64,000 bases of DNA from Empedobacter falsenii. Lineage in GTDB: Bacteria; Bacteroidota; Bacteroidia; Flavobacteriales; Weeksellaceae. The stretch spans positions 2,668,001 through 2,732,000 of the forward strand of contig NZ_CP040908.1 of NCBI RefSeq assembly GCF_013488205.1. Direction: 5' to 3'. The notes under the pieces were generated by a model. The model was not told where the DNA came from. It saw nothing but the letters and a program-made list of their open reading frames with translations, and made no database searches. Within the stretch, counting starts at the first letter, position 1, and every line of letters starts with the position of its first letter. Position numbers and translations under genes: made by a program. Of the stretch, positions 52,718 to 63,567 are shown in pieces.

Positions 52718-53665
52718 TTATAGTGATTTTACAAAATCGATATTTCTTTTCAAACCATCATATTTTGTACGTTTGACAGGCGATTTCTTAAAAATTTCTC
52801 GAAAAACATCTTCCGTAATTTCTTCCCAATCTTTTTTTGAGAATTGATTAATTTTCTCATGACCAACAAAACGAGTTTCTTTCGTTGGCAACGAAAAACG
52901 ATTCCATGGACAAACTTCTTGACAAACATCACAACCAAAAATCCAATCATCAAATTTCCCTTTCATTTCGGTCGGAATTTGATCTTTCAATTCAATTGTA
53001 AAATATGAAATACATTGACTTCCATTCACTGTTTTATTGGGTAAAATTGCCTCAGTTGGACAAGCATCAATGCAACGCGTACACTTTCCACAATGATCCG
53101 TTTCGATTGGAGAATCATAGGCTAAATCCAAATCAATAATTAATTCGGACAAAAAGAAAAACGAACCTTTTTGTTTAGATAATGTCAACGAATTTTTTCC
53201 AACCCAACCAATTCCAGTTTTTTTTGCCCAAGCATGTTCCAGAATTGGAGCTGAATCTGTAAAAGCTCGTCCACTCACCTCTCCTATTTCTTCTTGAATA
53301 AAATCTAATAATTCGCGCACTTTTTCCTTCACGACAAAGTGATAATCTTCGCCTTGCGCATACATCGCAACCTTATAAGAATCTGGATTTCGATCTAAAT
53401 TTTGGTAATAGTTATACGCCAACGAAATCACAGATTTTGCTCCTTCTACCAAAATTCGAGGATCCAATCGCATATCGAAATGATTTTCCATATACAGCAT
53501 TTCGCCATGAAAATCATTCTTCAACCAAGCTTCTAAACGAGGTGCTTCTTCTTCTAAAAAATCAGCTTTGGCTATACCGCAAGAAATAAATCCCAACGCT
53601 TCAGCTTTTTCTTTGATGCGATGGGACCATTTTATTTTGATATGTTCTTCTGTTTGAAGGAGCAT
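52718..53665 (-). CDS. queG: Epoxyqueuosine reductase
   Basis: 315 residues. It performs the last step of queuosine formation in tRNA, using cobalamin and two [4Fe-4S] clusters. Cluster Cys are C192, C195, C198, C202 ([13 protein letters not shown]) and C218, C245, C248, C252 ([11 protein letters not shown]). The catalytic Asp is D137 in [25 protein letters not shown]. It starts directly after the stop of the upstream GNAT gene with no gap. Confidence 0.95.
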   Translation of the reverse strand: MLLQTEEHIKIKWSHRIKEKAEALGFISCGIAKADFLEEEAPRLEAWLKNDFHGEMLYMENHFDMRLDPRILVEGAKSVISLAYNYYQNLDRNPDSYKVAMYAQGEDYHFVVKEKVRELLDFIQEEIGEVSGRAFTDSAPILEHAWAKKTGIGWVGKNSLTLSKQKGSFFFLSELIIDLDLAYDSPIETDHCGKCTRCIDACPTEAILPNKTVNGSQCISYFTIELKDQIPTEMKGKFDDWIFGCDVCQEVCPWNRFSLPTKETRFVGHEKINQFSKKDWEEITEDVFREIFKKSPVKRTKYDGLKRNIDFVKSL

Positions 53666-54511
53666 TTATTTTAATCTAAGTTTAAAATCAAATTGATTCG
53701 TTGTATTTTTCAATCCAATATTTTCAAGAAAACTGATTGTTTCTTTCGATTTATCATCTACATTAATTATTGAAATTGATTCATTGAATTGTTTTTGAAT
53801 TTCAAAAATCAAACTTGTTCCAATTCCTTTTCTTCTATAATTTTTATCTACAGAAATTTGTTGAATTCTTTTGGTTATCGGATTAAAAATAATATAACCA
53901 ACTAAATCATTTTCAATAAAAGCTCCATATGAAATATTTGTTTTTAAAATTTTATCTAATACAAAACTTGAATTTTGCCACGTAGGCTCAATATCCCAAA
54001 AAGATTGATTTTTATTCCAATTATATAAACTTAAAGGTTTGATTAAAATATTATCGTTTTTCAATGATGATTTAATTTCTCCACTAAAACATTTTAATTG
54101 TCTTACTTTTTCAAACCCTACTTTTTCATAAGATTTTATTGCTTGTGTATTTTCTACTAAAGCTTCTAATTCAATAAAATCTATTTTATCTTCTTTCAAA
54201 ATTGAAAGAATAAATTCATACATTTTTATAGTTAAATTCTGACCTCTATATTCTTTTATTACACCTGTACCTCCGTTATAAACTTTTTTTGTTTTATTCG
54301 AATCATTATAAAAATGAAGAATTAAACCTATTAATTTATCATCAGAAAAAGCACCAACAGAATAATCTAAACGAATATTTTCATTCTCTAATTTAGCTTC
54401 AAATTGTTCCAAAGTTAATTTTACAGGAACAAAATAATCTGAAAAAGACAGATTAAAGACATTTACAATATCTGTATAAGGAATGTTTTTTAATGTACGG
54501 ATTTCAATCAT
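53666..54511 (-). CDS. Double GNAT-domain acetyltransferase
   Basis: 281 residues made of two GNAT folds in tandem. The first (about 1-140) has GTGVIKEYRGQNLTIKMYEF as the acetyl-CoA loop. The second (about 150-281) has QQISVDKNYRRKGIGTSLIFEIQ, a good R-x-x-G-x-G/A loop, and SFLENIGLKNT. The first loop lacks one Gly (RGQNL), so the first domain may be weak or structural. The substrate is unknown. Stop and queG start are adjacent, so the two are cotranscribed. Confidence 0.8.
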   Translation of the reverse strand: MIEIRTLKNIPYTDIVNVFNLSFSDYFVPVKLTLEQFEAKLENENIRLDYSVGAFSDDKLIGLILHFYNDSNKTKKVYNGGTGVIKEYRGQNLTIKMYEFILSILKEDKIDFIELEALVENTQAIKSYEKVGFEKVRQLKCFSGEIKSSLKNDNILIKPLSLYNWNKNQSFWDIEPTWQNSSFVLDKILKTNISYGAFIENDLVGYIIFNPITKRIQQISVDKNYRRKGIGTSLIFEIQKQFNESISIINVDDKSKETISFLENIGLKNTTNQFDFKLRLK

Positions 54512-54541
54512 TTCTAAATAAATATTGTTGAACTCAGTTAC

Positions 54542-54662
<121 letters not shown>

Positions 54663-54666
54663 AAAA

Positions 54667-55704
54667 TTACAAATCAAACAAATCGGTTTGAGGTGAATTT
54701 TCTCCACGATATTTTACGCCAATATGTTTGAAAGCTTTTTCTGTTGCTACACGTCCACGAGCAGTACGCATTAAATAACCTTCTTGAATCAAATATGGTT
54801 CGTAAACTTCTTCCAATGTTCCGCCATTTTCTCCTACTGCTGTTGCTAAAGTTGTAATTCCGACTGGTCCACCTTTAAATTTTTCTATGATAGTTGATAA
54901 AATTCTGTTATCCATTTCATCTAAACCATTATCATCAACTTTCAAGGCTTTTAGAGAAAATTCAGCAATTGATAAATCAATTTTTCCATTTCCTTTTATT
55001 TGAGCAAAATCTCGTGTTCTTCTCAATAATGCATTTGCAATACGGGGAGTTCCACGACTACGACCTGCAATTTCTATCGCTGCTCTTTCGTCAATTGGTG
55101 TATCTAAAATACGAGAAGATCGCTCAACAATCGTACTTAATAATTCGACATTATAATATTCGAAACGGAAATTAATTCCAAAACGAGCACGAAGTGGCGC
55201 AGTTAATAAACCAGAACGTGTTGTTGCGCCAATTAATGTAAAAGGATTCAGACCAATTTGAACCGAACGCGCATTTGGTCCAGATTCGATCATAATATCA
55301 ATTTTAAAATCTTCCATTGCCGAATACAAATATTCCTCAATAACAGGAGACATACGATGGATTTCATCAATAAAAAGCACATCATTTTCTTCCAAATTCG
55401 TCAACAAACCAGCTAAATCACTTGGTTTATCGAGAACTGGTCCAGAGGTAATTTTGATTCCAACGCCTAATTCATTCGCAATAATATTCGCCAATGTAGT
55501 TTTTCCTAAACCTGGAGGTCCATGCAACAAAACGTGATCTAATGCTTCGCCACGAAGTTTAGAAGCTTTTACGAAAACTTCTAGATTCTCGAGAATATGA
55601 GCTTGTCCAGCAAAATCATCAAAACTTTGCGGACGAACAGTATTTTCGTGATTTAGATCGTCGTCTGGATAAAATTCTTTATCAGGATTTAATAAATCTG
55701 ACAT
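54667..55704 (-). CDS. ruvB: Holliday junction branch migration helicase RuvB
   Basis: 345 residues. AAA+ motor that drives branch migration with RuvA. Walker A GPPGLGKT at 62-69, Walker B FIDEIHR at 111-117, sensor 1 IGATTRSG, the Arg-finger region LRARFG, and the C-terminal winged helix [36 protein letters not shown]. It is divergent from hemH. A tandem repeat lies just after its stop. Confidence 0.97.
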   Translation of the reverse strand: MSDLLNPDKEFYPDDDLNHENTVRPQSFDDFAGQAHILENLEVFVKASKLRGEALDHVLLHGPPGLGKTTLANIIANELGVGIKITSGPVLDKPSDLAGLLTNLEENDVLFIDEIHRMSPVIEEYLYSAMEDFKIDIMIESGPNARSVQIGLNPFTLIGATTRSGLLTAPLRARFGINFRFEYYNVELLSTIVERSSRILDTPIDERAAIEIAGRSRGTPRIANALLRRTRDFAQIKGNGKIDLSIAEFSLKALKVDDNGLDEMDNRILSTIIEKFKGGPVGITTLATAVGENGGTLEEVYEPYLIQEGYLMRTARGRVATEKAFKHIGVKYRGENSPQTDLFDL

Positions 55705-55812
55705 AAAATGATGATATAAATTATAATGATGATATTACGAAGGACAAATTAAATTATCCTCCGTACTTTTACACCTACAAAGAACGCAATATTTTTTTAG
55801 ATAAAAAGAATT

Positions 55813-56796
55813 ATGAGCAAAGGAATATTATTAGTGAATTTAGGTTCGCCCGATTCTACCAATGTTGAAGACGTAAGAACTTATTTACGCGAATTTTTAA
55901 TGGATAAGAAAGTTTTAGATTCTCCTTGGATTATTCGTAAAACTATTGTTGAATTATTTATTTTACCAAAAAGACCCGAAAAATCTGCTGAAGCTTACCG
56001 AAAAATTTGGACAAAAGAAGGTTCTCCTTTGATTGTTTACTCTAAAATTTTGAGAGATATGGTACAAAAACAAATGGATATTCCAGTTGTTTTGGCAATG
56101 CGTTACAAAAATCCTTCGATAGAAGCTGGTTTACAAGAGCTTTATGACAAAGGAGTTCGCGACATTTTGGTTGTTCCTTTATACCCTCAATACACGATGT
56201 CTTCTACAGAAACTGTTGCAGATAAAGTGCTTGAAATCCAGAAAAAAAGCTACAAAGACACGAAAATTAATTTCTTGAAAGCTTTTTACAATCATCCAGA
56301 TTATATCAAAGTTTTAGCTGAATCAATCAAAGAAAAATTACCTGAGAATTTTGATAAATTATTGTTTTCTTATCACGGAATTCCAGAACGTCACGATAAT
56401 AAAGCACTTCGTGCTGCAAAAGTGAGCAAATTACCTATTGAAACTTATCGTAATCAATGTTTTGAAACGACACGTTTGGTAACCGAATATTTGCAATTAC
56501 CAGAAGATAAATATACCACTTCTTTTCAGTCTCGTTTAGGTCGTGACCCTTGGATTAAACCTTATACAGACCACATGTTAGAAGAATTTCCTGCACAAGG
56601 CGTTAAGAATTTAGCGGTTTGCACCCCTGCCTTTGTTTCGGATTGTTTGGAGACTTTGGAAGAAATTTCGATGGAAGGTCGAGAAGAATTCTTAAAAGCT
56701 GGTGGTGAACAATTTACATATATCCCTTGTTTGAATGATCGTCAAGAATGGGTGGATACATTGGTAAAATGGTTAAAAGGTTGGCAAAATAATTAA
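55813..56796 (+). CDS. hemH: Ferrochelatase
   Basis: 327 residues. It inserts iron into porphyrin, ending haem synthesis. Motifs: KGILLVNLGSPDSTNVEDVRTYLREFL at the start, VVPLYPQYTMSSTET, LLFSYHGIPERH with the metal-binding His, and YTTSFQSRLGRDPWIKPYT. Members of this type bind the inner membrane loosely. The rest of the haem operon is 8-11 kb upstream on the other strand. Terminator at 56828. Confidence 0.95.
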   Translation: MSKGILLVNLGSPDSTNVEDVRTYLREFLMDKKVLDSPWIIRKTIVELFILPKRPEKSAEAYRKIWTKEGSPLIVYSKILRDMVQKQMDIPVVLAMRYKNPSIEAGLQELYDKGVRDILVVPLYPQYTMSSTETVADKVLEIQKKSYKDTKINFLKAFYNHPDYIKVLAESIKEKLPENFDKLLFSYHGIPERHDNKALRAAKVSKLPIETYRNQCFETTRLVTEYLQLPEDKYTTSFQSRLGRDPWIKPYTDHMLEEFPAQGVKNLAVCTPAFVSDCLETLEEISMEGREEFLKAGGEQFTYIPCLNDRQEWVDTLVKWLKGWQNN

Positions 56797-56827
56797 GAAA
56801 GGTTTTTAGCCTTACAAAATAAATTAG

Positions 56828-56877
56828 ATATCTTTGTTTGGAATTTTTCAATTTTAAACAAAGATATTTTTTTTTAA
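56828..56877 (+). terminator. Terminator of hemH
   Basis: A 12-bp stem ATATCTTTGTTT with its complement and a 16-nt loop, followed by eight T. It ends just before the next start codon. Confidence 0.8.
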
Positions 56878-56878
56878 A

Positions 56879-57979
56879 ATGAGACTAATTTTCTCAATTA
56901 TATTTTTAGTCCTATCACTTTTTAGTTCGGCTCAATTTTTAGATACTAGTGGAAATCTAATTATTGATGGTCGAAAATATCTGAAATCCAAAGTGGATAC
57001 TACAGGACGAAAATCGGGTTGGGAAATTTATGGTGCAAATACTTTAACCGTTAATCAAAATACCTTTTCCAATTGGATGGCAGGAGGTGAAAATTCGGTT
57101 TCACTAAATGCTAAAGCTGATTACGAATTTAATTTCCGAAAAAAGAAACACTTTTGGGACAATCGTTTTATTTTTGAATATGGTTTTTTAGACAATAAAA
57201 CCAATGGAACGCGTAAGACTGCTGACAATCTAAATATCACAACTTCTTATGGATATTTGATAAAAGAAAAGTGGTATCTAACCTCATCACTTAATATTCG
57301 TTCACAGTTTTCTGCTGGTTACAATTACGGAACAACTCCAAAAACAAAACTATCAAATTTGTTTGCGCCTGCATATGTAACAATTGGAATCGGTGCGAAT
57401 TATACACCAAATTCTAATTTTTCTGTCAGTTTTCAACCTTTAACATCAAGAACAACAATTGTTGCAGACAAAGATTTGCAAAAGAAAGGAACCTATGGTT
57501 TGCGAAATGATGGCGACACGTTTCTTTTCGAAGTTGGTGCATATTTAGGTGGACGTTATAAGCTAAAACTTTTTGATAATGTCACTTACGATAATAATAT
57601 TGGAATTTTCTCTAATTATTCGAACAAATTTTATAACCTCGATATTGTATATGCTGGATTATTAGACATGAAAATTAATAATTTTATGTCTACTCAATTA
57701 ACCATTAATTTGATTTACGATGAAGATCAAGTTGCGCAAACACAGTTTAAACAAGCTCTTGGGATTGGCTTAACGTATAAAATAGACAGTACTAAGAAAA
57801 AAGATAAGAAGAAACGTCGAAAGAAGGAAATTCTCCCATATTTCGATACATCTGGCATTTCTCCAGTCAAATTACCTAGAATAAAACTGGAGAAGCAAAA
57901 CTATGATCAAGTTTTTGATAAAAATACAATTGACGAAAAATCAACGTATATTAAATCAGAATCCATATTTTTGGAATAA
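56879..57979 (+). CDS. DUF3078 outer-membrane protein, copy 1
   Basis: 366 residues. Signal peptide (cleavage near FSSAQ, residue 18). DUF3078 beta-barrel-like domain with NTFSNWMAGGENSVSLNAKADYEFNFRKKKHFWDNRFIFEYGF, QFSAGYNYG and DLQKKGTYGLRNDGDT. The C-terminus carries a Lys/Arg-rich stretch (KKKDKKKRRKKE) and then a hydrophilic tail, both absent from copy 2. The role is unknown. It is followed after 25 bp by a paralogue. Confidence 0.82.
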   Translation: MRLIFSIIFLVLSLFSSAQFLDTSGNLIIDGRKYLKSKVDTTGRKSGWEIYGANTLTVNQNTFSNWMAGGENSVSLNAKADYEFNFRKKKHFWDNRFIFEYGFLDNKTNGTRKTADNLNITTSYGYLIKEKWYLTSSLNIRSQFSAGYNYGTTPKTKLSNLFAPAYVTIGIGANYTPNSNFSVSFQPLTSRTTIVADKDLQKKGTYGLRNDGDTFLFEVGAYLGGRYKLKLFDNVTYDNNIGIFSNYSNKFYNLDIVYAGLLDMKINNFMSTQLTINLIYDEDQVAQTQFKQALGIGLTYKIDSTKKKDKKKRRKKEILPYFDTSGISPVKLPRIKLEKQNYDQVFDKNTIDEKSTYIKSESIFLE

Positions 57980-58004
57980 ACCTTTATAAATCAACTAAAT
58001 ATAT

Positions 58005-59054
58005 ATGAAAAAAAATTTATTTGCATTAGCAATTGTAGGAAGTGCTACAAGTTTTGCTCAATCTGTTAAAGATGGTAAAGTGTCTACTGATAGCAAACGT
58101 TATTTAAAAGATCAAAAATTTGATGGACGTCAACTTGGCTGGTTCAGATCAGGAAATAATTCACTTTTATTTTCTCAAAATGCGTACAGCAATTGGATTG
58201 CAGGAGGAATTAATTCTTTTGCGCTTAATGGATCATTAGACTATGAATTCAATTTTACTCGTGATAAACATATTTGGGATAATAGAGTTGTAATGGCATA
58301 TGGTATACAAGCCAATAAAGATGATACTCGCAAAACTAATGATATGTTAGAATTTTATTCTTCTTATGGTTACAAAATTAAAAATAATTGGTTTTTAGCA
58401 TCTGCAATGATTTTTCGTACTCAATTCTCTGCTGGTTACAACTATGTTCCAGATCCGAGAGTTAAAATATCAAATATTTTAGCTCCTGGATATTTGAGTT
58501 TAGGATTGGGTGTTGATTACAAACCAAACGAAAATTTCCAAATTAATATTCATCCATTCACGCCTAGAATGACTTTTGTAATGGATAAAGACCTACAGAA
58601 AAAAGGAAACTTTGGTCTTAAAAACGATGGAGATAACACATTACTTGAATTTGGTGCTTATTTAGGTGCTCGATACAAAATCCAAATTATGGATGGAATC
58701 ACATACGATAACCGTTTAGGAATTTATGCAGATTATTTAAACAAATTTGGGAATATGGATTTAGCCTATGATGGTATTCTAGATTTAAAAGTTAACAAAT
58801 TTATCTCTGCTCAGGTTACAATAAACTTATTGTATGACGAAGATCAAATAAAAAAAACGCAAGCAAAACAAACACTTGGAATCGGATTTAATTACAAATT
58901 TGATAACACGCCACCAAAAGTAGAAGAAGCGCCAGCAACTGCATTTATGCAAGAAGCTCCAATTTTCGAAGAAAAAGAAGAAACTATAGAAGTGGCAACT
59001 TACATTCTGAAAAGAGAACCAATTCTTAATGAAACAAAATTAGTATCTCAATAA
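58005..59054 (+). CDS. DUF3078 outer-membrane protein, copy 2
   Basis: 349 residues. Signal peptide (cleavage near TSFAQ, residue 19). It matches copy 1 block by block (NAYSNWIAGGINSFALNGSLDYEFNF, HIWDNRVVMAYGI, QFSAGYNYVP, DLQKKGNFGLKNDGDN, QVTINLLYDEDQIKKTQAKQTLGIGFNYKF), so the pair arose by tandem duplication. The tail is acidic (EEAPATAFMQEAPIFEEKEETIE) where copy 1 is basic. No function is known. Confidence 0.82.
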   Translation: MKKNLFALAIVGSATSFAQSVKDGKVSTDSKRYLKDQKFDGRQLGWFRSGNNSLLFSQNAYSNWIAGGINSFALNGSLDYEFNFTRDKHIWDNRVVMAYGIQANKDDTRKTNDMLEFYSSYGYKIKNNWFLASAMIFRTQFSAGYNYVPDPRVKISNILAPGYLSLGLGVDYKPNENFQINIHPFTPRMTFVMDKDLQKKGNFGLKNDGDNTLLEFGAYLGARYKIQIMDGITYDNRLGIYADYLNKFGNMDLAYDGILDLKVNKFISAQVTINLLYDEDQIKKTQAKQTLGIGFNYKFDNTPPKVEEAPATAFMQEAPIFEEKEETIEVATYILKREPILNETKLVSQ

Positions 59055-59061
59055 TATTTTC

Positions 59062-59092
59062 AACCTGCTTATAATAAGCAGGTTTTTTATTT
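59062..59092 (+). terminator. Terminator of the DUF3078 pair
   Basis: A 10-bp stem AACCTGCTTA / TAAGCAGGTT followed by T residues. Confidence 0.87.
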
Positions 59093-59124
59093 TTCTTATT
59101 TTTACAGCTCAATAGAAGAATAAA

Positions 59125-59319
59125 ATGACAAAAAATATTTTCGGCGCACTATTACCACAAATTTTAATGATTGTTTGGGCAGCTTTCGAGCTTTACCTTG
59201 GGTTCAACAACGAACAAAATAACCGCATCATTCTTAGCGCAATCGTGATATTAATCTTCGTTATTTTTACAATTATTACATTAGTCAAAGTAATTAGTCT
59301 CTCCTTAAACTACTTATAA
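59125..59319 (+). CDS. Small two-helix membrane protein
   Basis: 64 residues with two membrane helices (about 8-27 and 36-60, IILSAIVILIFVIFTIITLVK) and a short polar loop (GFNNEQNNR). No family is recognised. It lies between the DUF3078 pair and an insertion sequence. Confidence 0.55.
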   Translation: MTKNIFGALLPQILMIVWAAFELYLGFNNEQNNRIILSAIVILIFVIFTIITLVKVISLSLNYL

Positions 59320-59337
59320 TTTACTGATTATTAGTAT

Positions 59338-60783
<1,446 letters not shown>

Positions 60784-60807
60784 CTTATTTGAAGAAAAAG
60801 TAAAAAC

Positions 60808-60839
60808 TTCGAAATTCGGTAATCGAGTTTCGAAATTCG
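60808..60839 (+). promoter_or_regulatory. Direct repeats upstream of hutI
   Basis: TTCGAAATTCG occurs twice (60808-60818 and 60829-60839), 21 bp apart, 50-80 bp before the hutI start. Spacing of two helical turns suggests an operator. Each half contains the palindrome TTCGAA. Confidence 0.4.
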
Positions 60840-60888
60840 AACACAATCTCCCTTAAATTTCGTAAACTTGTGTTATAAAACAACAAAA

Positions 60889-62118
60889 ATGAAATTAATC
60901 GGTCCTTTCAGACAAATTATAACACTTGCCAATCTACCTTTAAAAGGAGCACTTCACGAAAACCAAATCGAAGTTCTCGAAGATGGAGGAATTATTATTG
61001 ATGATGAAACAATTGTAGAAATTGGAAATTTCGAAACACTTTCTCAACAACATCCAACCATCGAAATTGAACAAATTAAAACGGAACAAATTCTTCTTCC
61101 TGGACTTGTTGATTCGCATACGCACGTTTGTTTTGGAGGAAATCGCGCCAAAGATTTTGCTATGCGTTTGGACGGAAAAACTTATTTAGAAATTGCCGAA
61201 AGTGGTGGTGGAATTTGGTCTACTGTAACAGAAACACGTAAGAAAACAGTTGACGAACTGAAAGATATTACGCTAAAACATATTGCGCAATTAGCCAAAC
61301 AAGGAATCACAACTGCTGAGGTTAAATCGGGTTATGCACTTTCTGTTGAAGGCGAAATTAAAATGTTGGAAGCGATAAATATGGCGAATCAAGAAAGTGA
61401 AATTGATTTAATTCCAACTTTTTTAGGTGCGCATATGAAACCAAAAGATTTTGAAGGTTCGAACAAAGAATATTTAGAACTTTTGGTGAAAGAAGTCTTT
61501 CCAAAATTGAAAGCTGATAATTTAGCAAATCGTGTGGATATTTTTGTGGAACAATCTGCTTTTTCTGTTGAAGAAGGCGATTATTTCTTGAATGAAGCAA
61601 AAAATCAAGGATTTGAAATTACCATTCACGCCGATCAATTTACAGCTGGAGGAAGTTATTTAGCAACAAAATATAACGCATTGAGTGCAGATCATTTAGA
61701 ATTTTCAGGAGAAGAAGAAGTGAAAAATCTTGCCAATTCTGATGTTGTGGCAACAGTTTTACCTGGTGCTTCTATCGGTTTGGGAATGCAATATGCACCT
61801 GCTCGAAAATTGTTAGATGCTGGTTGTTGCGTTTCGATTGCTTCAGATTGGAATCCTGGTTCGGCTCCGATGGGAAATCTTTTGACACAAGCTTCTATTT
61901 TGGCTACTTTCGAGAAATTATCAATGGCAGAAGTTTTAGCAGCAATTACTTTTCGTGCAGCAAAAGCATTGAATTTAGCTGATCGTGGCACAATAGAAAA
62001 AGGTAAAAAAGCCGATTTTATAAGCTTCTCTACCTTCGATTATCGTAATATTATCTATTATCAAGGGCAATTACAACCAACGTATGTTTGGAAAAATGGC
62101 GCGTTGATTAATCAATAG
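60889..62118 (+). CDS. hutI: Imidazolonepropionase
   Basis: 409 residues from ATG 60889. The frame is open back to a TTG at 60868 but that adds nothing conserved. Third step of histidine breakdown, hydrolysing imidazolonepropionate to formiminoglutamate. Amidohydrolase ligands: H77 and H79 (LPGLVDSHTHVCFGG), H181-region (FLGAHMKP), H247 (ITIHADQF) and D320 (SIASDWNPGS). GGGIWSTVTETRK is also typical. No other hut gene is adjacent. It overlaps the convergent gene by 11 bp at the stop. Confidence 0.95.
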   Translation: MKLIGPFRQIITLANLPLKGALHENQIEVLEDGGIIIDDETIVEIGNFETLSQQHPTIEIEQIKTEQILLPGLVDSHTHVCFGGNRAKDFAMRLDGKTYLEIAESGGGIWSTVTETRKKTVDELKDITLKHIAQLAKQGITTAEVKSGYALSVEGEIKMLEAINMANQESEIDLIPTFLGAHMKPKDFEGSNKEYLELLVKEVFPKLKADNLANRVDIFVEQSAFSVEEGDYFLNEAKNQGFEITIHADQFTAGGSYLATKYNALSADHLEFSGEEEVKNLANSDVVATVLPGASIGLGMQYAPARKLLDAGCCVSIASDWNPGSAPMGNLLTQASILATFEKLSMAEVLAAITFRAAKALNLADRGTIEKGKKADFISFSTFDYRNIIYYQGQLQPTYVWKNGALINQ

Positions 62119-63418
62119 TGTAAATATTATCAGGAGTGATGGTGTTTGTCGGCGTGTAAATTAACCAATCGGTAATCATTTCTTGCGGATAAAGACCTTC
62201 ATCTCCTTCATTCAAACCTTCTACAGCATAAGGACGATTCAAGCAAACACCAAAAATTTCGTTGTTTTCATTGATTCCGTACACATCAAACCAAATATGT
62301 TCCTTATTCATTTCATGATCAACATCAAATCCTAATTTGATTAAAAATCGATAATAATTTTCTTCATCTGCTTCTGGATTAAAATACGTGTTAAATGCTT
62401 TTTTATAAGATTCAAAACGTTGATAAGCCAAGGCTGACATTCGTTCCGTTTCCTGATCGCTGATAAAGAAAATCGGATTATCTGCAATTGTTGCCGCATA
62501 AACTTCTGGCGTTAATGTATGTCCTTCTTGAACCCCTAACAAAACGCCACAAGGTTCGTAATTTTCGTTTTCTGGCTGACGCTCATTGTAACCTCCCGGA
62601 ATTGTTGCAGGATAATCTTTCACCACATCTTCCCAACGTTTCCAACAAAATGTAATATCCAAACCATCATAACCAATATTAAATTCTTCATTTTCTGGCG
62701 AACGAAAATCTGGTTTAATAAACGCATTTACAATCATATCCAAAGCCGAATTCATCTGCTCTACTCCATCTTTGATGTTCAACATTTCCAATTCCACAGA
62801 ACCGCAACGATGCAAACCATGCGTATGCATCCAATACACGCGATCGCCATCTTCGTCCTCATCATAAACGCCATGAATCACATATAAATACGAAGGCGCA
62901 GGCGGAATTTCTGACTCTGCTGTCACTTTCGCCCATTTACCAGAAAGCAAACGATAAGGCATAAAATCGACAACAATAGACGGATTCTCGACAATGGCTT
63001 GCATAATTTTTAGTTGCAAATGAAAACTATCCAACGCGTCATTTCCGAAATACATCACAGATTCCAAATAAAAATCTTGTTGCGTTGCAATTTCCATTTC
63101 TTCATCCGAAATCATATTTCCAAAACCAAATTCAGAATAATCGTTACTTCTCGCATCCACAACATACAAATTCACATCAAATTCTTCCTCCAAATAAGAC
63201 ACTACAAGTTGATATTCTTGCTTCACCGCTCCATTTTCGTCTTTATCAATTTCGATAAGATCAAAATTAATTAATTGAAAATAATTAGTTAATTTCAAAC
63301 TTTTCTCGATTGATTCTCTCGAGAATACAAAATCTTTCGACGAAGGAAAAATTCCCATTGTAGAAGGTAAACTCAATCCATCTTCTGCAATTCCTTTGTA
63401 CAATTCTTGATTTGTCAT
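62108..63418 (-). CDS. Hypothetical protein, possibly DUF4026
   Basis: 436 residues from ATG 63418. A further in-frame start at 63469 adds a basic, unlikely leader. Cytoplasmic, acidic, no signal or membrane segments. Blocks include LPSTMGIFPSSKDFVFSRES near the N-terminus, PAPSYLYVIHGVYDEDEDGDRVYWMHTHGLHRCGSVELEML in the middle, and WFDVYGINENNEIFGVCLNRPY at the end. The layout resembles DUF4026 proteins. I am not certain of the family and no activity is known. Stop codons overlap with hutI across strands. Confidence 0.6.
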   Translation of the reverse strand: MTNQELYKGIAEDGLSLPSTMGIFPSSKDFVFSRESIEKSLKLTNYFQLINFDLIEIDKDENGAVKQEYQLVVSYLEEEFDVNLYVVDARSNDYSEFGFGNMISDEEMEIATQQDFYLESVMYFGNDALDSFHLQLKIMQAIVENPSIVVDFMPYRLLSGKWAKVTAESEIPPAPSYLYVIHGVYDEDEDGDRVYWMHTHGLHRCGSVELEMLNIKDGVEQMNSALDMIVNAFIKPDFRSPENEEFNIGYDGLDITFCWKRWEDVVKDYPATIPGGYNERQPENENYEPCGVLLGVQEGHTLTPEVYAATIADNPIFFISDQETERMSALAYQRFESYKKAFNTYFNPEADEENYYRFLIKLGFDVDHEMNKEHIWFDVYGINENNEIFGVCLNRPYAVEGLNEGDEGLYPQEMITDWLIYTPTNTITPDNIYTID

Positions 63419-63540
63419 AGTTATTTTTAGTTTGTTTTTTGTTAAAGATAAATGTTTTAAGTTCATCAAAATTTTAGCAAAATGTTAAACTTTAAAATGA
63501 TTAAAGATGATAATTCAGTTCGCATTACGTTAATTTATTG

Positions 63541-63548
63541 TAATTTTG
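63541..63548 (+). promoter_or_regulatory. -7 promoter element of the yicC-like gene
   Basis: TAATTTTG fits TAnnTTTG and lies 19 bp before the start codon. Confidence 0.45.
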
Positions 63549-63567
63549 TTCGCATAATTTTACAATT

